The notes under the pieces: model-generated
What the model saw: only the letters and a program-made list of their open reading frames with translations
Database searches by the model: none
Told to the model about the DNA's origin: nothing
Shown here: in pieces, positions 16,301 through 31,300 of the stretch
Position numbering within the stretch: position 1 is the stretch's first letter
How the letters are laid out: every line of letters starts with the position of its first letter
NCBI GenBank assembly: GCA_943735955.1
Contig: OX030957.1
Span: forward strand, 4,388,301 to 4,452,300
Length of the DNA: 64,000 bases
Direction of reading: 5' to 3'
Source: Piscicola geometra
Taxonomy: Eukaryota > Annelida > Clitellata > Hirudinida > Piscicolidae
Position numbers and translations under genes: made by a program

Positions 16301-19300
16301 TTGATAGATGAAGATTGATTGATAGATGAAGATTGATTGATAGATGAAGATTGATAGATAGATGAAGATTGATAGATAGATGAAGATTGATAGATAGATG
16401 AAGATTGATTGATAGATGAAGATTGATTGATAGATGAAGATTGATTGATAGATGAAGATTGATAGATAGATGAAGATTGATAGATAGATGAAGATTGATA
16501 GATAGATGAAGATTGATTGATAGATGAAGATTGATTGATAGATGAAGATTGATTGATAGATGAAGATTGATTGATAGATGAAGATTGATTGATAGATGAA
16601 GATTGATAGATAGATGAAGATTGATTGATAGATGAAGATTGATTGATAGATGAAGATTGATTGATAGATGAAGATTGATTGATAGATGAAGATTGATTGA
16701 TAGATGAAGATTGATAGATAGATGAAGATTGATAGATAGATGAAGATTGATTGATAGATGAAGATTGATTGATAGATGAAGATTGATTGATAGATGAAGA
16801 TTGATAGATAGATGAAGATTGATTGATAGATGAAGATTGATTGATAGATGAAGATTGATTGATAGATGAAGATTGATTGATAGATGAAGATTGATTGATA
16901 GATGAAGATTGATAGATAGATGAAGATTGATTGATAGATGAAGATTGATAGATAGATGAAGATTGATAGATAGATGAAGATTGATTGATAGATGAAGATT
17001 GATTGATAGATGAAGATTGATTGATAGATGAAGATTGATTGATAGATGAAGATTGATAGATAGATGAAGATTGATTGATAGATGAAGATTGATTGATAGA
17101 TGAAGATTGATTGATAGATGAAGATTGATAGATAGATGAAGATTGATAGATAGATGAAGATTGATTGATAGATGAAGATTGATTGATAGATGAAGATTGA
17201 TTGATAGATGAAGATTGATTGATAGATGAAGATTGATTGATAGATGAAGATTGATTGATAGATGAAGATTGATTGATAGATGAAGATTGATTGATAGATG
17301 AAGATTGATTGATAGATGAAGATTGATTGATAGATGAAGATTGATTGATAGATGAAGATTGATAGATAGATGAAGATTGATTGATAGATGAAGATTGATT
17401 GATAGATGAAGATTGATTGATAGATGAAGATTGATTGATAGATGAAGATTGATTGATAGATGAAGATTGATTGATAGATGAAGATTGATTGATAGATGAA
17501 GATTGATAGATAGATGAAGATTGATTGATAGATGAAGATTGATTGATAGATGAAGATTGATTGATAGATGAAGATTGATAGATAGATGAAGATTGATTGA
17601 TAGATGAAGATTGATTGATAGATGAAGATTGATTGATAGATGAAGATTGATTGATAGATGAAGATTGATTGATAGATGAAGATTGATTGATAGATGAAGA
17701 TTGATAGATAGATGAAGATTGATTGATAGATGAAGATTGATTGATAGATGAAGATTGATTGATAGATGAAGATTGATAGATAGATGAAGATTGATTAATA
17801 GATGAAGATTGATTGATAGATGAAGATTGATAGATAGATGAAGATTGATTGATAGATGAAGATTGATAGATAGATGAAGATTGATAGATAGATGAAGATT
17901 GATAGATAGATGAAGATTGATTGATAGATGAAGATTGATAGATAGATGAAGATTGATAGATAGATGAAGATTGATTGATAGATGAAGATTGATTGATAGA
18001 TGAAGATTGATAGATAGATGAAGATTGATTGATAGATGAAGATTGATAGATAGATGAAGATTGATAGATAGATGAAGATTGATAGATAGATGAAGATTGA
18101 TTGATAGATGAAGATTGATTGATAGATGAAGATTGATTGATAGATGAAGATTGATTGATAGATGAAGATTGATAGATAGATGAAGATTGATTGATAGATG
18201 AAGATTGATTGATAGATGAAGATTGATTGATAGATGAAGATTGATAGATAGATGAAGATTGATTGATAGATGAAGATTGATTGATAGATGAAGATTGATT
18301 GATAGATGAAGATTGATAGATAGATGAAGATTGATTGATAGATGAAGATTGATAGATAGATGAAGATTGATAGATAGATGAAGATTGATTGATAGATGAA
18401 GATTGATTGATAGATGAAGATTGATAGATAGATGAAGATTGATTGATAGATGAAGATTGATTGATAGATGAAGATTGATTGATAGATGAAGATTGATTGA
18501 TAGATGAAGATTGATAGATAGATGAAGATTGATAGATAGATGAAGATTGATTGATAGATGAAGATTGATTGATAGATGAAGATTGATTGATAGATGAAGA
18601 TTGATTGATAGATGAAGATTGATTGATAGATGAAGATTGATAGATAGATGAAGATTGATTGATAGATGAAGATTGATTGATAGATGAAGATTGATTGATA
18701 GATGAAGATTGATTGATAGATGAAGATTGATAGATAGATGAAGATTGATAGATAGATGAAGATTGATAGATAGATGAAGATTGATAGATAGATGAAGATT
18801 GATTGATAGATGAAGATTGATTGATAGATGAAGATTGATAGATAGATGAAGATTGATAGATAGATGAAGATTGATAGATAGATGAAGATTGATAGATAGA
18901 TGAAGATTGATTGATAGATGAAGATTGATTGATAGATGAAGATTGATTGATAGATGAAGATTGATAGATAGATGAAGATTGATTGATAGATGAAGATTGA
19001 TTGATAGATGAAGATTGATTGATAGATGAAGATTGATAGATAGATGAAGATTGATAGATAGATGAAGATTGATTGATAGATGAAGATTGATTGATAGATG
19101 AAGATTGATTGATAGATGAAGATTGATTGATAGATGAAGATTGATTGATAGATGAAGATTGATTGATAGATGAAGATTGATTGATAGATGAAGATTGATT
19201 GATAGATGAAGATTGATTGATAGATGAAGATTGATTGATAGATGAAGATTGATAGATAGATGAAGATTGATTGATAGATGAAGATTGATAGATAGATGAA

Positions 19301-22300
19301 GATTGATAGATAGATGAAGATTGATTGATAGATGAAGATTGATTGATAGATGAAGATTGATTGATAGATGAAGATTGATAGATAGATGAAGATTGATTGA
19401 TAGATGAAGATTGATAGATAGATGAAGATTGATAGATAGATGAAGATTGATTGATAGATGAAGATTGATTGATAGATGAAGATTGATAGATAGATGAAGA
19501 TTGATAGATAGATGAAGATTGATAGATAGATGAAGATTGATTGATAGATGAAGATTGATTGATAGATGAAGATTGATAGATAGATGAAGATTGATAGATA
19601 GATGAAGATTGATTGATAGATGAAGATTGATTGATAGATGAAGATTGATTGATAGATGAAGATTGATTGATAGATGAAGATTGATAGATAGATGAAGATT
19701 GATTGATAGATGAAGATTGATTGATAGATGAAGATTGATTGATAGATGAAGATTGATTGATAGATGAAGATTGATAGATAGATGAAGATTGATTGATAGA
19801 TGAAGATTGATAGATAGATGAAGATTGATAGATAGATGAAGATTGATAGATAGATGAAGATTGATTGATAGATGAAGATTGATTGATAGATGAAGATTGA
19901 TTGATAGATGAAGATTGATTGATAGATGAAGATTGATTGATAGATGAAGATTGATTGATAGATGAAGATTGATTGATAGATGAAGATTGATTGATAGATG
20001 AAGATTGATAGATAGATGAAGATTGATTGATAGATGAAGATTGATTGATAGATGAAGATTGATTGATAGATGAAGATTGATTGATAGATGAAGATTGATT
20101 GATAGATGAAGATTGATAGATAGATGAAGATTGATAGATAGATGAAGATTGATTGATAGATGAAGATTGATTGATAGATGAAGATTGATTGATAGATGAA
20201 GATTGATAGATAGATGAAGATTGATTGATAGATGAAGATTGATTGATAGATGAAGATTGATTGATAGATGAAGATTGATTGATAGATGAAGATTGATTGA
20301 TAGATGAAGATTGATAGATAGATGAAGATTGATTGATAGATGAAGATTGATAGATAGATGAAGATTGATTGATAGATGAAGATTGATAGATAGATGAAGA
20401 TTGATAGATAGATGAAGATTGATTGATAGATGAAGATTGATTGATAGATGAAGATTGATTGATAGATGAAGATTGATAGATAGATGAAGATTGATTGTTA
20501 GATGAAGATTGATTGATAGATGAAGATTGATTGATAGATGAAGATTGATTGATAGATGAAGATTGATTGATAGATGAAGATTGATTGATAGATGAAGATT
20601 GATAGATAGATGAAGATTGATTGATAGATGAAGATTGATTGATAGATGAAGATTGATAGATAGATGAAGATTGATAGATAGATGAAGATTGATTGATAGA
20701 TGAAGATTGATTGATAGATGAAGATTGATAGATAGATGAAGATTGATAGATAGATGAAGATTGATAGATAGATGAAGATTGATTGATAGATGAAGATTGA
20801 TTGATAGATGAAGATTGATTGATAGATGAAGATTGATTGATAGATGAAGATTGATAGATAGATGAAGATTGATTGATAGATGAAGATTGATTGATAGATG
20901 AAGATTGATTGATAGATGAAGATTGATTGATAGATGAAGATTGATTGATAGATGAAGATTGATAGATAGATGAAGATTGATAGATAGATGAAGATTGATA
21001 GATAGATGAAGATTGATTGATAGATGAAGATTGATTGATAGATGAAGATTGATTGATAGATGAAGATTGATTGATAGATGAAGATTGATTGATAGATGAA
21101 GATTGATTGATAGATGAAGATTGATTGATAGATGAAGATTGATAGATAGATGAAGATTGATTGATAGATGAAGATTGATTGATAGATGAAGATTGATTGA
21201 TAGATGAAGATTGATTGATAGATGAAGATTGATTGATAGATGAAGATTGATAGATAGATGAAGATTGATAGATAGATGAAGATTGATTGATAGATGAAGA
21301 TTGATTGATAGATGAAGATTGATTGATAGATGAAGATTGATTGATAGATGAAGATTGATTGATAGATGAAGATTGATTGATAGATGAAGATTGATTGATA
21401 GATGAAGATTGATAGATAGATGAAGATTGATTGATAGATGAAGATTGATTGATAGATGAAGATTGATTGATAGATGAAGATTGATTGATAGATGAAGATT
21501 GATTGATAGATGAAGATTGATTGATAGATGAAGATTGATTGATAGATGAAGATTGATAGATAGATGAAGATTGATTGATAGATGAAGATTGATTGATAGA
21601 TGAAGATTGATTGATAGATGAAGATTGATTGATAGATGAAGATTGATAGATAGATGAAGATTGATTGATAGATGAAGATTGATTGATAGATGAAGATTGA
21701 TAGATAGATGAAGATTGATTGATAGATGAAGATTGATTGATAGATGAAGATTGATTGATAGATGAAGATTGATTGATAGATGAAGATTGATTGATAGATG
21801 AAGATTGATAGATAGATGAAGATTGATTGATAGATGAAGATTGATTGATAGATGAAGATTGATTGATAGATGAAGATTGATTGATAGATGAAGATTGATT
21901 GATAGATGAAGATTGATTGATAGATGAAGATTGATTGATAGATGAAGATTGATTGATAGATGAAGATTGATTGATAGATGAAGATTGATTGATAGATGAA
22001 GATTGATAGATAGATGAAGATTGATTGATAGATGAAGATTGATTGATAGATGAAGATTGATTGATAGATGAAGATTGATTGATAGATGAAGATTGATTGA
22101 TAGATGAAGATTGATAGATAGATGAAGATTGATTGATAGATGAAGATTGATAGATAGATGAAGATTGATTGATAGATGAAGATTGATTGATAGATGAAGA
22201 TTGATTGATAGATGAAGATTGATTGATAGATGAAGATTGATTGATAGATGAAGATTGATTGATAGATGAAGATTGATTGATAGATGAAGATTGATTGATA

Positions 22301-25300
22301 GATGAAGATTGATTGATAGATGAAGATTGATTGATAGATGAAGATTGATTGATAGATGAAGATTGATAGATAGATGAAGATTGATAGATAGATGAAGATT
22401 GATAGATAGATGAAGATTGATTGATAGATGAAGATTGATTGATAGATGAAGATTGATTGATAGATGAAGATTGATAGATAGATGAAGATTGATTGATAGA
22501 TGAAGATTGATTGATAGATGAAGATTGATTGATAGATGAAGATTGATTGATAGATGAAGATTGATTGATAGATGAAGATTGATAGATAGATGAAGATTGA
22601 TTGATAGATGAAGATTGATAGATAGATGAAGATTGATTGATAGATGAAGATTGATAGATAGATGAAGATTGATAGATAGATGAAGATTGATTGATAGATG
22701 AAGATTGATTGATAGATGAAGATTGATTGATAGATGAAGATTGATAGATAGATGAAGATTGATTGATAGATGAAGATTGATTGATAGATGAAGATTGATT
22801 GATAGATGAAGATTGATTGATAGATGAAGATTGATTGATAGATGAAGATTGATTGATAGATGAAGATTGATAGATAGATGAAGATTGATTGATAGATGAA
22901 GATTGATTGATAGATGAAGATTGATTGATAGATGAAGATTGATTGATAGATGAAGATTGATTGATAGATGAAGATTGATAGATAGATGAAGATTGATTGA
23001 TAGATGAAGATTGATAGATAGATGAAGATTGATAGATAGATGAAGATTGATTGATAGATGAAGATTGATTGATAGATGAAGATTGATAGATAGATGAAGA
23101 TTGATAGATAGATGAAGATTGATAGATAGATGAAGATTGATTGATAGATGAAGATTGATTGATAGATGAAGATTGATTGATAGATGAAGATTGATTGATA
23201 GATGAAGATTGATAGATAGATGAAGATTGATTGATAGATGAAGATTGATTGATAGATGAAGATTGATTGATAGATGAAGATTGATAGATAGATGAAGATT
23301 GATAGATAGATGAAGATTGATAGATAGATGAAGATTGATTGATAGATGAAGATTGATTGATAGATGAAGATTGATTGATAGATGAAGATTGATTGATAGA
23401 TGAAGATTGATTGATAGATGAAGATTGATTGATAGATGAAGATTGATTGATAGATGAAGATTGATAGATAGATGAAGATTGATTGATAGATGAAGATTGA
23501 TTGATAGATGAAGATTGATTGATAGATGAAGATTGATTGATAGATGAAGATTGATTGATAGATGAAGATTGATAGATAGATGAAGATTGATAGATAGATG
23601 AAGACTGATTGATAGATGAAGATTGATTGATAGATGAAGATTGATTGATAGATGAAGATTGATAGATAGATGAAGATTGATAGATAGATGAAGATTGATT
23701 GATAGATGAAGATTGATTGATAGATGAAGATTGATAGATAGATGAAGATTGATTGATAGATGAAGATTGATAGATAGATGAAGATTGATAGATAGATGAA
23801 GATTGATTGATAGATGAAGATTGATTGATAGATGAAGATTGATAGATAGATGAAGATTGATTGATAGATGAAGATTGATAGATAGATGAAGATTGATAGA
23901 TAGATGAAGATTGATTGATAGATGAAGATTGATTGATAGATGAAGATTGATTGATAGATGAAGATTGATTGATAGATGAAGATTGATAGATAGATGAAGA
24001 TTGATTGATAGATGAAGATTGATTGATAGATGAAGATTGATTGATAGATGAAGATTGATAGATAGATGAAGATTGATAGATAGATGAAGATTGATTGATA
24101 GATGAAGATTGATTGATAGATGAAGATTGATTGATAGATGAAGATTGATAGATAGATGAAGATTGATAGATAGATGAAGATTGATAGATAGATGAAGATT
24201 GATTGATAGATGAAGATTGATTGATAGATGAAGATTGATAGATAGATGAAGATTGATAGATAGATGAAGATTGATAGATAGATGAAGATTGATAGATAGA
24301 TGAAGATTGATTGATAGATGAAGATTGATTGATAGATGAAGATTGATAGATAGATGAAGATTGATAGATAGATGAAGATTGATAGATAGATGAAGATTGA
24401 TTGATAGATGAAGATTGATTGATAGATGAAGATTGATTGATAGATGAAGATTGATTGATAGATGAAGATTGATTGATAGATGAAGATTGATTGATAGATG
24501 AAGATTGATTGATAGATGAAGATTGATAGATAGATGAAGATTGATTGATAGATGAAGATTGATTGATAGATGAAGATTGATTGATAGATGAAGATTGATT
24601 GATAGATGAAGATTGATTGATAGATGAAGATTGATAGATAGATGAAGATTGATAGATAGATGAAGATTGATTGATAGATGAAGATTGATTGATAGATGAA
24701 GATTGATTGATAGATGAAGATTGATAGATAGATGAAGATTGATTGATAGATGAAGATTGATTGATAGATGAAGATTGATTGATAGATGAAGATTGATTGA
24801 TAGATGAAGATTGATTGATAGATGAAGATTGATAGATAGATGAAGATTGATTGATAGATGAAGATTGATAGATAGATGAAGATTGATTGATAGATGAAGA
24901 TTGATAGATAGATGAAGATTGATAGATAGATGAAGATTGATAGATAGATGAAGATTGATTGATAGATGAAGATTGATTGATAGATGAAGATTGATTGATA
25001 GATGAAGATTGATAGATAGATGAAGATTGATTGATAGATGAAGATTGATTGATAGATGAAGATTGATTGATAGATGAAGATTGATTGATAGATGAAGATT
25101 GATTGATAGATGAAGATTGATTGATAGATGAAGATTGATAGATAGATGAAGATTGATTGATAGATGAAGATTGATTGATAGATGAAGATTGATTGATAGA
25201 TGAAGATTGATTGATAGATGAAGATTGATTGATAGATGAAGATTGATTGATAGATGAAGATTGATAGATAGATGAAGATTGATAGATAGATGAAGATTGA

Positions 25301-28300
25301 TAGATAGATGAAGATTGATTGATAGATGAAGATTGATAGATAGATGAAGATTGATTGATAGATGAAGATTGATAGATAGATGAAGATTGATAGATAGATG
25401 AAGATTGATAGATAGATGAAGATTGATTGATAGATGAAGATTGATAGATAGATGAAGATTGATTGATAGATGAAGATTGATAGATAGATGAAGATTGATA
25501 GATAGATGAAGATTGATAGATAGATGAAGATTGATTGATAGATGAAGATTGATAGATAGATGAAGATTGATTGATAGATGAAGATTGATAGATAGATGAA
25601 GATTGATTGATAGATGAAGATTGATTGATAGATGAAGATTGATTGATAGATGAAGATTGATTGATAGATGAAGATTGATTGATAGATGAAGATTGATTGA
25701 TAGATGAAGATTGATAGATAGATGAAGATTGATAGATAGATGAAGATTGATAGATAGATGAAGATTGATTGATAGATGAAGATTGATTGATAGATGAAGA
25801 TTGATTGATAGATGAAGATTGATAGATAGATGAAGATTGATTGATAGATGAAGATTGATTGATAGATGAAGATTGATTGATAGATGAAGATTGATAGATA
25901 GATGAAGATTGATTGATAGATGAAGATTGATTGATAGATGAAGATTGATTGATAGATGAAGATTGATAGATAGATGAAGATTGATTGATAGATGAAGATT
26001 GATTGATAGATGAAGATTGATTGATAGATGAAGATTGATTGATAGATGAAGATTGATTGATAGATGAAGATTGATTGATAGATGAAGATTGATTGATAGA
26101 TGAAGATTGATAGATAGATGAAGATTGATAGATAGATGAAGATTGATTGATAGATGAAGATTGATTGATAGATGAAGATTGATAGATAGATGAAGATTGA
26201 TAGATAGATGAAGATTGATTGATAGATGAAGATTGATTGATAGATGAAGATTGATTGATAGATGAAGATTGATAGATAGATGAAGATTGATTGATAGATG
26301 AAGATTGATAGATAGATGAAGATTGATTGATAGATGAAGATTGATAGATAGATGAAGATTGATTGATAGATGAAGATTGATAGATAGATGAAGATTGATA
26401 GATAGATGAAGATTGATTGATAGATGAAGATTGATTGATAGATGAAGATTGATTGATAGATGAAGATTGATAGATAGATGAAGATTGATTGATAGATGAA
26501 GATTGATTGATAGATGAAGATTGATTGATAGATGAAGATTGATTGATAGATGAAGATTGATTGATAGATGAAGATTGATTGATAGATGAAGATTGATAGA
26601 TAGATGAAGATTGATTGATAGATGAAGATTGATTGATAGATGAAGATTGATTGATAGATGAAGATTGATTGATAGATGAAGATTGATTGATAGATGAAGA
26701 TTGATAGATAGATGAAGATTGATTGATAGATGAAGATTGATAGATAGATGAAGATTGATTGATAGATGAAGATTGATAGATAGATGAAGATTGATAGATA
26801 GATGAAGATTGATTGATAGATGAAGATTGATTGATAGATGAAGATTGATTGATAGATGAAGATTGATAGATAGATGAAGATTGATTGATAGATGAAGATT
26901 GATTGATAGATGAAGATTGATTGATAGATGAAGATTGATTGATAGATGAAGATTGATTGATAGATGAAGATTGATTGATAGATGAAGATTGATAGATAGA
27001 TGAAGATTGATTGATAGATGAAGATTGATTGATAGATGAAGATTGATAGATAGATGAAGATTGATAGATAGATGAAGATTGATTGATAGATGAAGATTGA
27101 TTGATAGATGAAGATTGATTGATAGATGAAGATTGATTGATAGATGAAGATTGATTGATAGATGAAGATTGATAGATAGATGAAGATTGATAGATAGATG
27201 AAGATTGATTGATAGATGAAGATTGATTGATAGATGAAGATTGATTGATAGATGAAGATTGATAGATAGATGAAGATTGATTGATAGATGAAGATTGATA
27301 GATAGATGAAGATTGATTGATAGATGAAGATTGATAGATAGATGAAGATTGATAGATAGATGAAGATTGATAGATAGATGAAGATTGATTGATAGATGAA
27401 GATTGATAGATAGATGAAGATTGATAGATAGATGAAGATTGATTGATAGATGAAGATTGATTGATAGATGAAGATTGATTGATAGATGAAGATTGATAGA
27501 TAGATGAAGATTGATTGATAGATGAAGATTGATAGATAGATGAAGATTGATAGATAGATGAAGATTGATAGATAGATGAAGATTGATTGATAGATGAAGA
27601 TTGATAGATAGATGAAGATTGATAGATAGATGAAGATTGATAGATAGATGAAGATTGATTGATAGATGAAGATTGATAGATAGATGAAGATTGATTGATA
27701 GATGAAGATTGATAGATAGATGAAGATTGATAGATAGATGAAGATTGATAGATAGATGAAGATTGATAGATAGATGAAGATTGATAGATAGATGAAGATT
27801 GATTGATAGATGAAGATTGATAGATAGATGAAGATTGATAGATAGATGAAGATTGATAGATAGATGAAGATTGATTGATAGATGAAGATTGATTGATAGA
27901 TGAAGATTGATTGATAGATGAAGATTGATTGATAGATGAAGATTGATTGATAGATGAAGATTGATTGATAGATGAAGATTGATTGATAGATGAAGATTGA
28001 TAGATAGATGAAGATTGATAGATAGATGAAGATTGATAGATAGATGAAGATTGATAGATAGATGAAGATTGATTGATAGATGAAGATTGATTGATAGATG
28101 AAGATTGATTGATAGATGAAGATTGATAGATAGATGAAGATTGATTGATAGATGAAGATTGATTGATAGATGAAGATTGATTGATAGATGAAGATTGATA
28201 GATAGATGAAGATTGATAGATAGATGAAGATTGATTGATAGATGAAGATTGATTGATAGATGAAGATTGATTGATAGATGAAGATTGATTGATAGATGAA

Positions 28301-31300
28301 GATTGATTGATAGATGAAGATTGATTGATAGATGAAGATTGATTGATAGATGAAGATTGATTGATAGATGAAGATTGATAGATAGATGAAGATTGATTGA
28401 TAGATGAAGATTGATTGATAGATGAAGATTGATTGATAGATGAAGATTGATTGATAGATGAAGATTGATTGATAGATGAAGATTGATAGATAGATGAAGA
28501 TTGATTGATAGATGAAGATTGATTGATAGATGAAGATTGATTGATAGATGAAGATTGATTGATAGATGAAGATTGATAGATAGATGAAGATTGATTGATA
28601 GATGAAGATTGATAGATAGATGAAGATTGATTGATAGATGAAGATTGATTGATAGATGAAGATTGATTGATAGATGAAGATTGATTGATAGATGAAGATT
28701 GATAGATAGATGAAGATTGATTGATAGATGAAGATTGATAGATAGATGAAGATTGATTGATAGATGAAGATTGATTGATAGATGAAGATTGATAGATAGA
28801 TGAAGATTGATTGATAGATGAAGATTGATAGATAGATGAAGATTGATTGATAGATGAAGATTGATTGATAGATGAAGATTGATTGATAGATGAAGATTGA
28901 TAGATAGATGAAGATTGATTGATAGATGAAGATTGATTGATAGATGAAGATTGATTGATAGATGAAGATTGATAGATAGATGAAGATTGATAGATAGATG
29001 AAGATTGATTGATAGATGAAGATTGATAGATAGATGAAGATTGATAGATAGATGAAGATTGATTGATAGATGAAGATTGATTGATAGATGAAGATTGATT
29101 GATAGATGAAGATTGATTGATAGATGAAGATTGATAGATAGATGAAGATTGATTGATAGATGAAGATTGATTGATAGATGAAGATTGATAGATAGATGAA
29201 GATTGATTGATAGATGAAGATTGATTGATAGATGAAGATTGATAGATAGATGAAGATTGATTGATAGATGAAGATTGATAGATAGATGAAGATTGATTGA
29301 TAGATGAAGATTGATTGATAGATGAAGATTGATTGATAGATGAAGATTGATTGATAGATGAAGATTGATAGATAGATGAAGATTGATTGATAGATGAAGA
29401 TTGATTGATAGATGAAGATTGATAGATAGATGAAGATTGATTGATAGATGAAGATTGATTGATAGATGAAGATTGATTGATAGATGAAGATTGATAGATA
29501 GATGAAGATTGATTGATAGATGAAGATTGATTGATAGATGAAGATTGATAGATAGATGAAGATTGATAGATAGATGAAGATTGATTGATAGATGAAGATT
29601 GATTGATAGATGAAGATTGATTGATAGATGAAGATTGATAGATAGATGAAGATTGATTGATAGATGAAGATTGATTGATAGATGAAGATTGATAGATAGA
29701 TGAAGATTGATAGATAGATGAAGATTGATTGATAGATGAAGATTGATTGATAGATGAAGATTGATTGATAGATGAAGATTGATAGATAGATGAAGATTGA
29801 TTGATAGATGAAGATTGATAGATAGATGAAGATTGATTGATAGATGAAGATTGATAGATAGATGAAGATTGATTGATAGATGAAGATTGATTGATAGATG
29901 AAGATTGATTGATAGATGAAGATTGATAGATAGATGAAGATTGATTGATAGATGAAGATTGATTGATAGATGAAGATTGATAGATAGATGAAGATTGATT
30001 GATAGATGAAGATTGATTGATAGATGAAGATTGATTGATAGATGAAGATTGATAGATAGATGAAGATTGATTGATAGATGAAGATTGATTGATAGATGAA
30101 GATTGATAGATAGATGAAGATTGATTGATAGATGAAGATTGATAGATAGATGAAGATTGATTGATAGATGAAGATTGATTGATAGATGAAGATTGATAGA
30201 TAGATGAAGATTGATAGATAGATGAAGATTGATTGATAGATGAAGATTGATAGATAGATGAAGATTGATTGATAGATGAAGATTGATAGATAGATGAAGA
30301 TTGATTGATAGATGAAGATTGATTGATAGATGAAGATTGATTGATAGATGAAGATTGATTGATAGATGAAGATTGATTGATAGATGAAGATTGATAGATA
30401 GATGAAGATTGATTGATAGATGAAGATTGATAGATAGATGAAGATTGATTGATAGATGAAGATTGATTGATAGATGAAGATTGATTGATAGATGAAGATT
30501 GATTGATAGATGAAGATTGATTGATAGATGAAGATTGATAGATAGATGAAGATTGATTGATAGATGAAGATTGATTGATAGATGAAGATTGATAGATAGA
30601 TGAAGATTGATTGATAGATGAAGATTGATTGATAGATGAAGATTGATAGATAGATGAAGATTGATTGATAGATGAAGATTGATTGATAGATGAAGATTGA
30701 TTGATAGATGAAGATTGATTGATAGATGAAGATTGATAGATAGATGAAGATTGATAGATAGATGAAGATTGATAGATAGATGAAGATTGATAGATAGATG
30801 AAGATTGATAGATAGATGAAGATTGATTGATTGATGAAGATTGATTGATAGATGAAGATTGATTGATAGATGAAGATTGATTGATAGATGAAGATTGATA
30901 AATAGATGAAGATTGATTGATAGATGAAGATTGATAGATAGATGAAGATTGATTGATAGATGAAGATTGATTGATAGATGAAGATTGATTGATAGATGAA
31001 GATTGATTGATAGATGAAGATTGATTGATAGATGAAGATTGATTGATAGATGAAGATTGATTGATAGATGAAGATTGATTGATAGATGAAGATTGATTGA
31101 TAGATGAAGATTGATAGATAGATGAAGATTGATTGATAGATGAAGATTGATAGATAGATGAAGATTGATTGATAGATGAAGATTGATTGATAGATGAAGA
31201 TTGATTGATAGATGAAGATTGATTGATAGATGAAGATTGATTGATAGATGAAGATTGATTGATAGATGAAGATTGATTGATAGATGAAGATTGATAGATA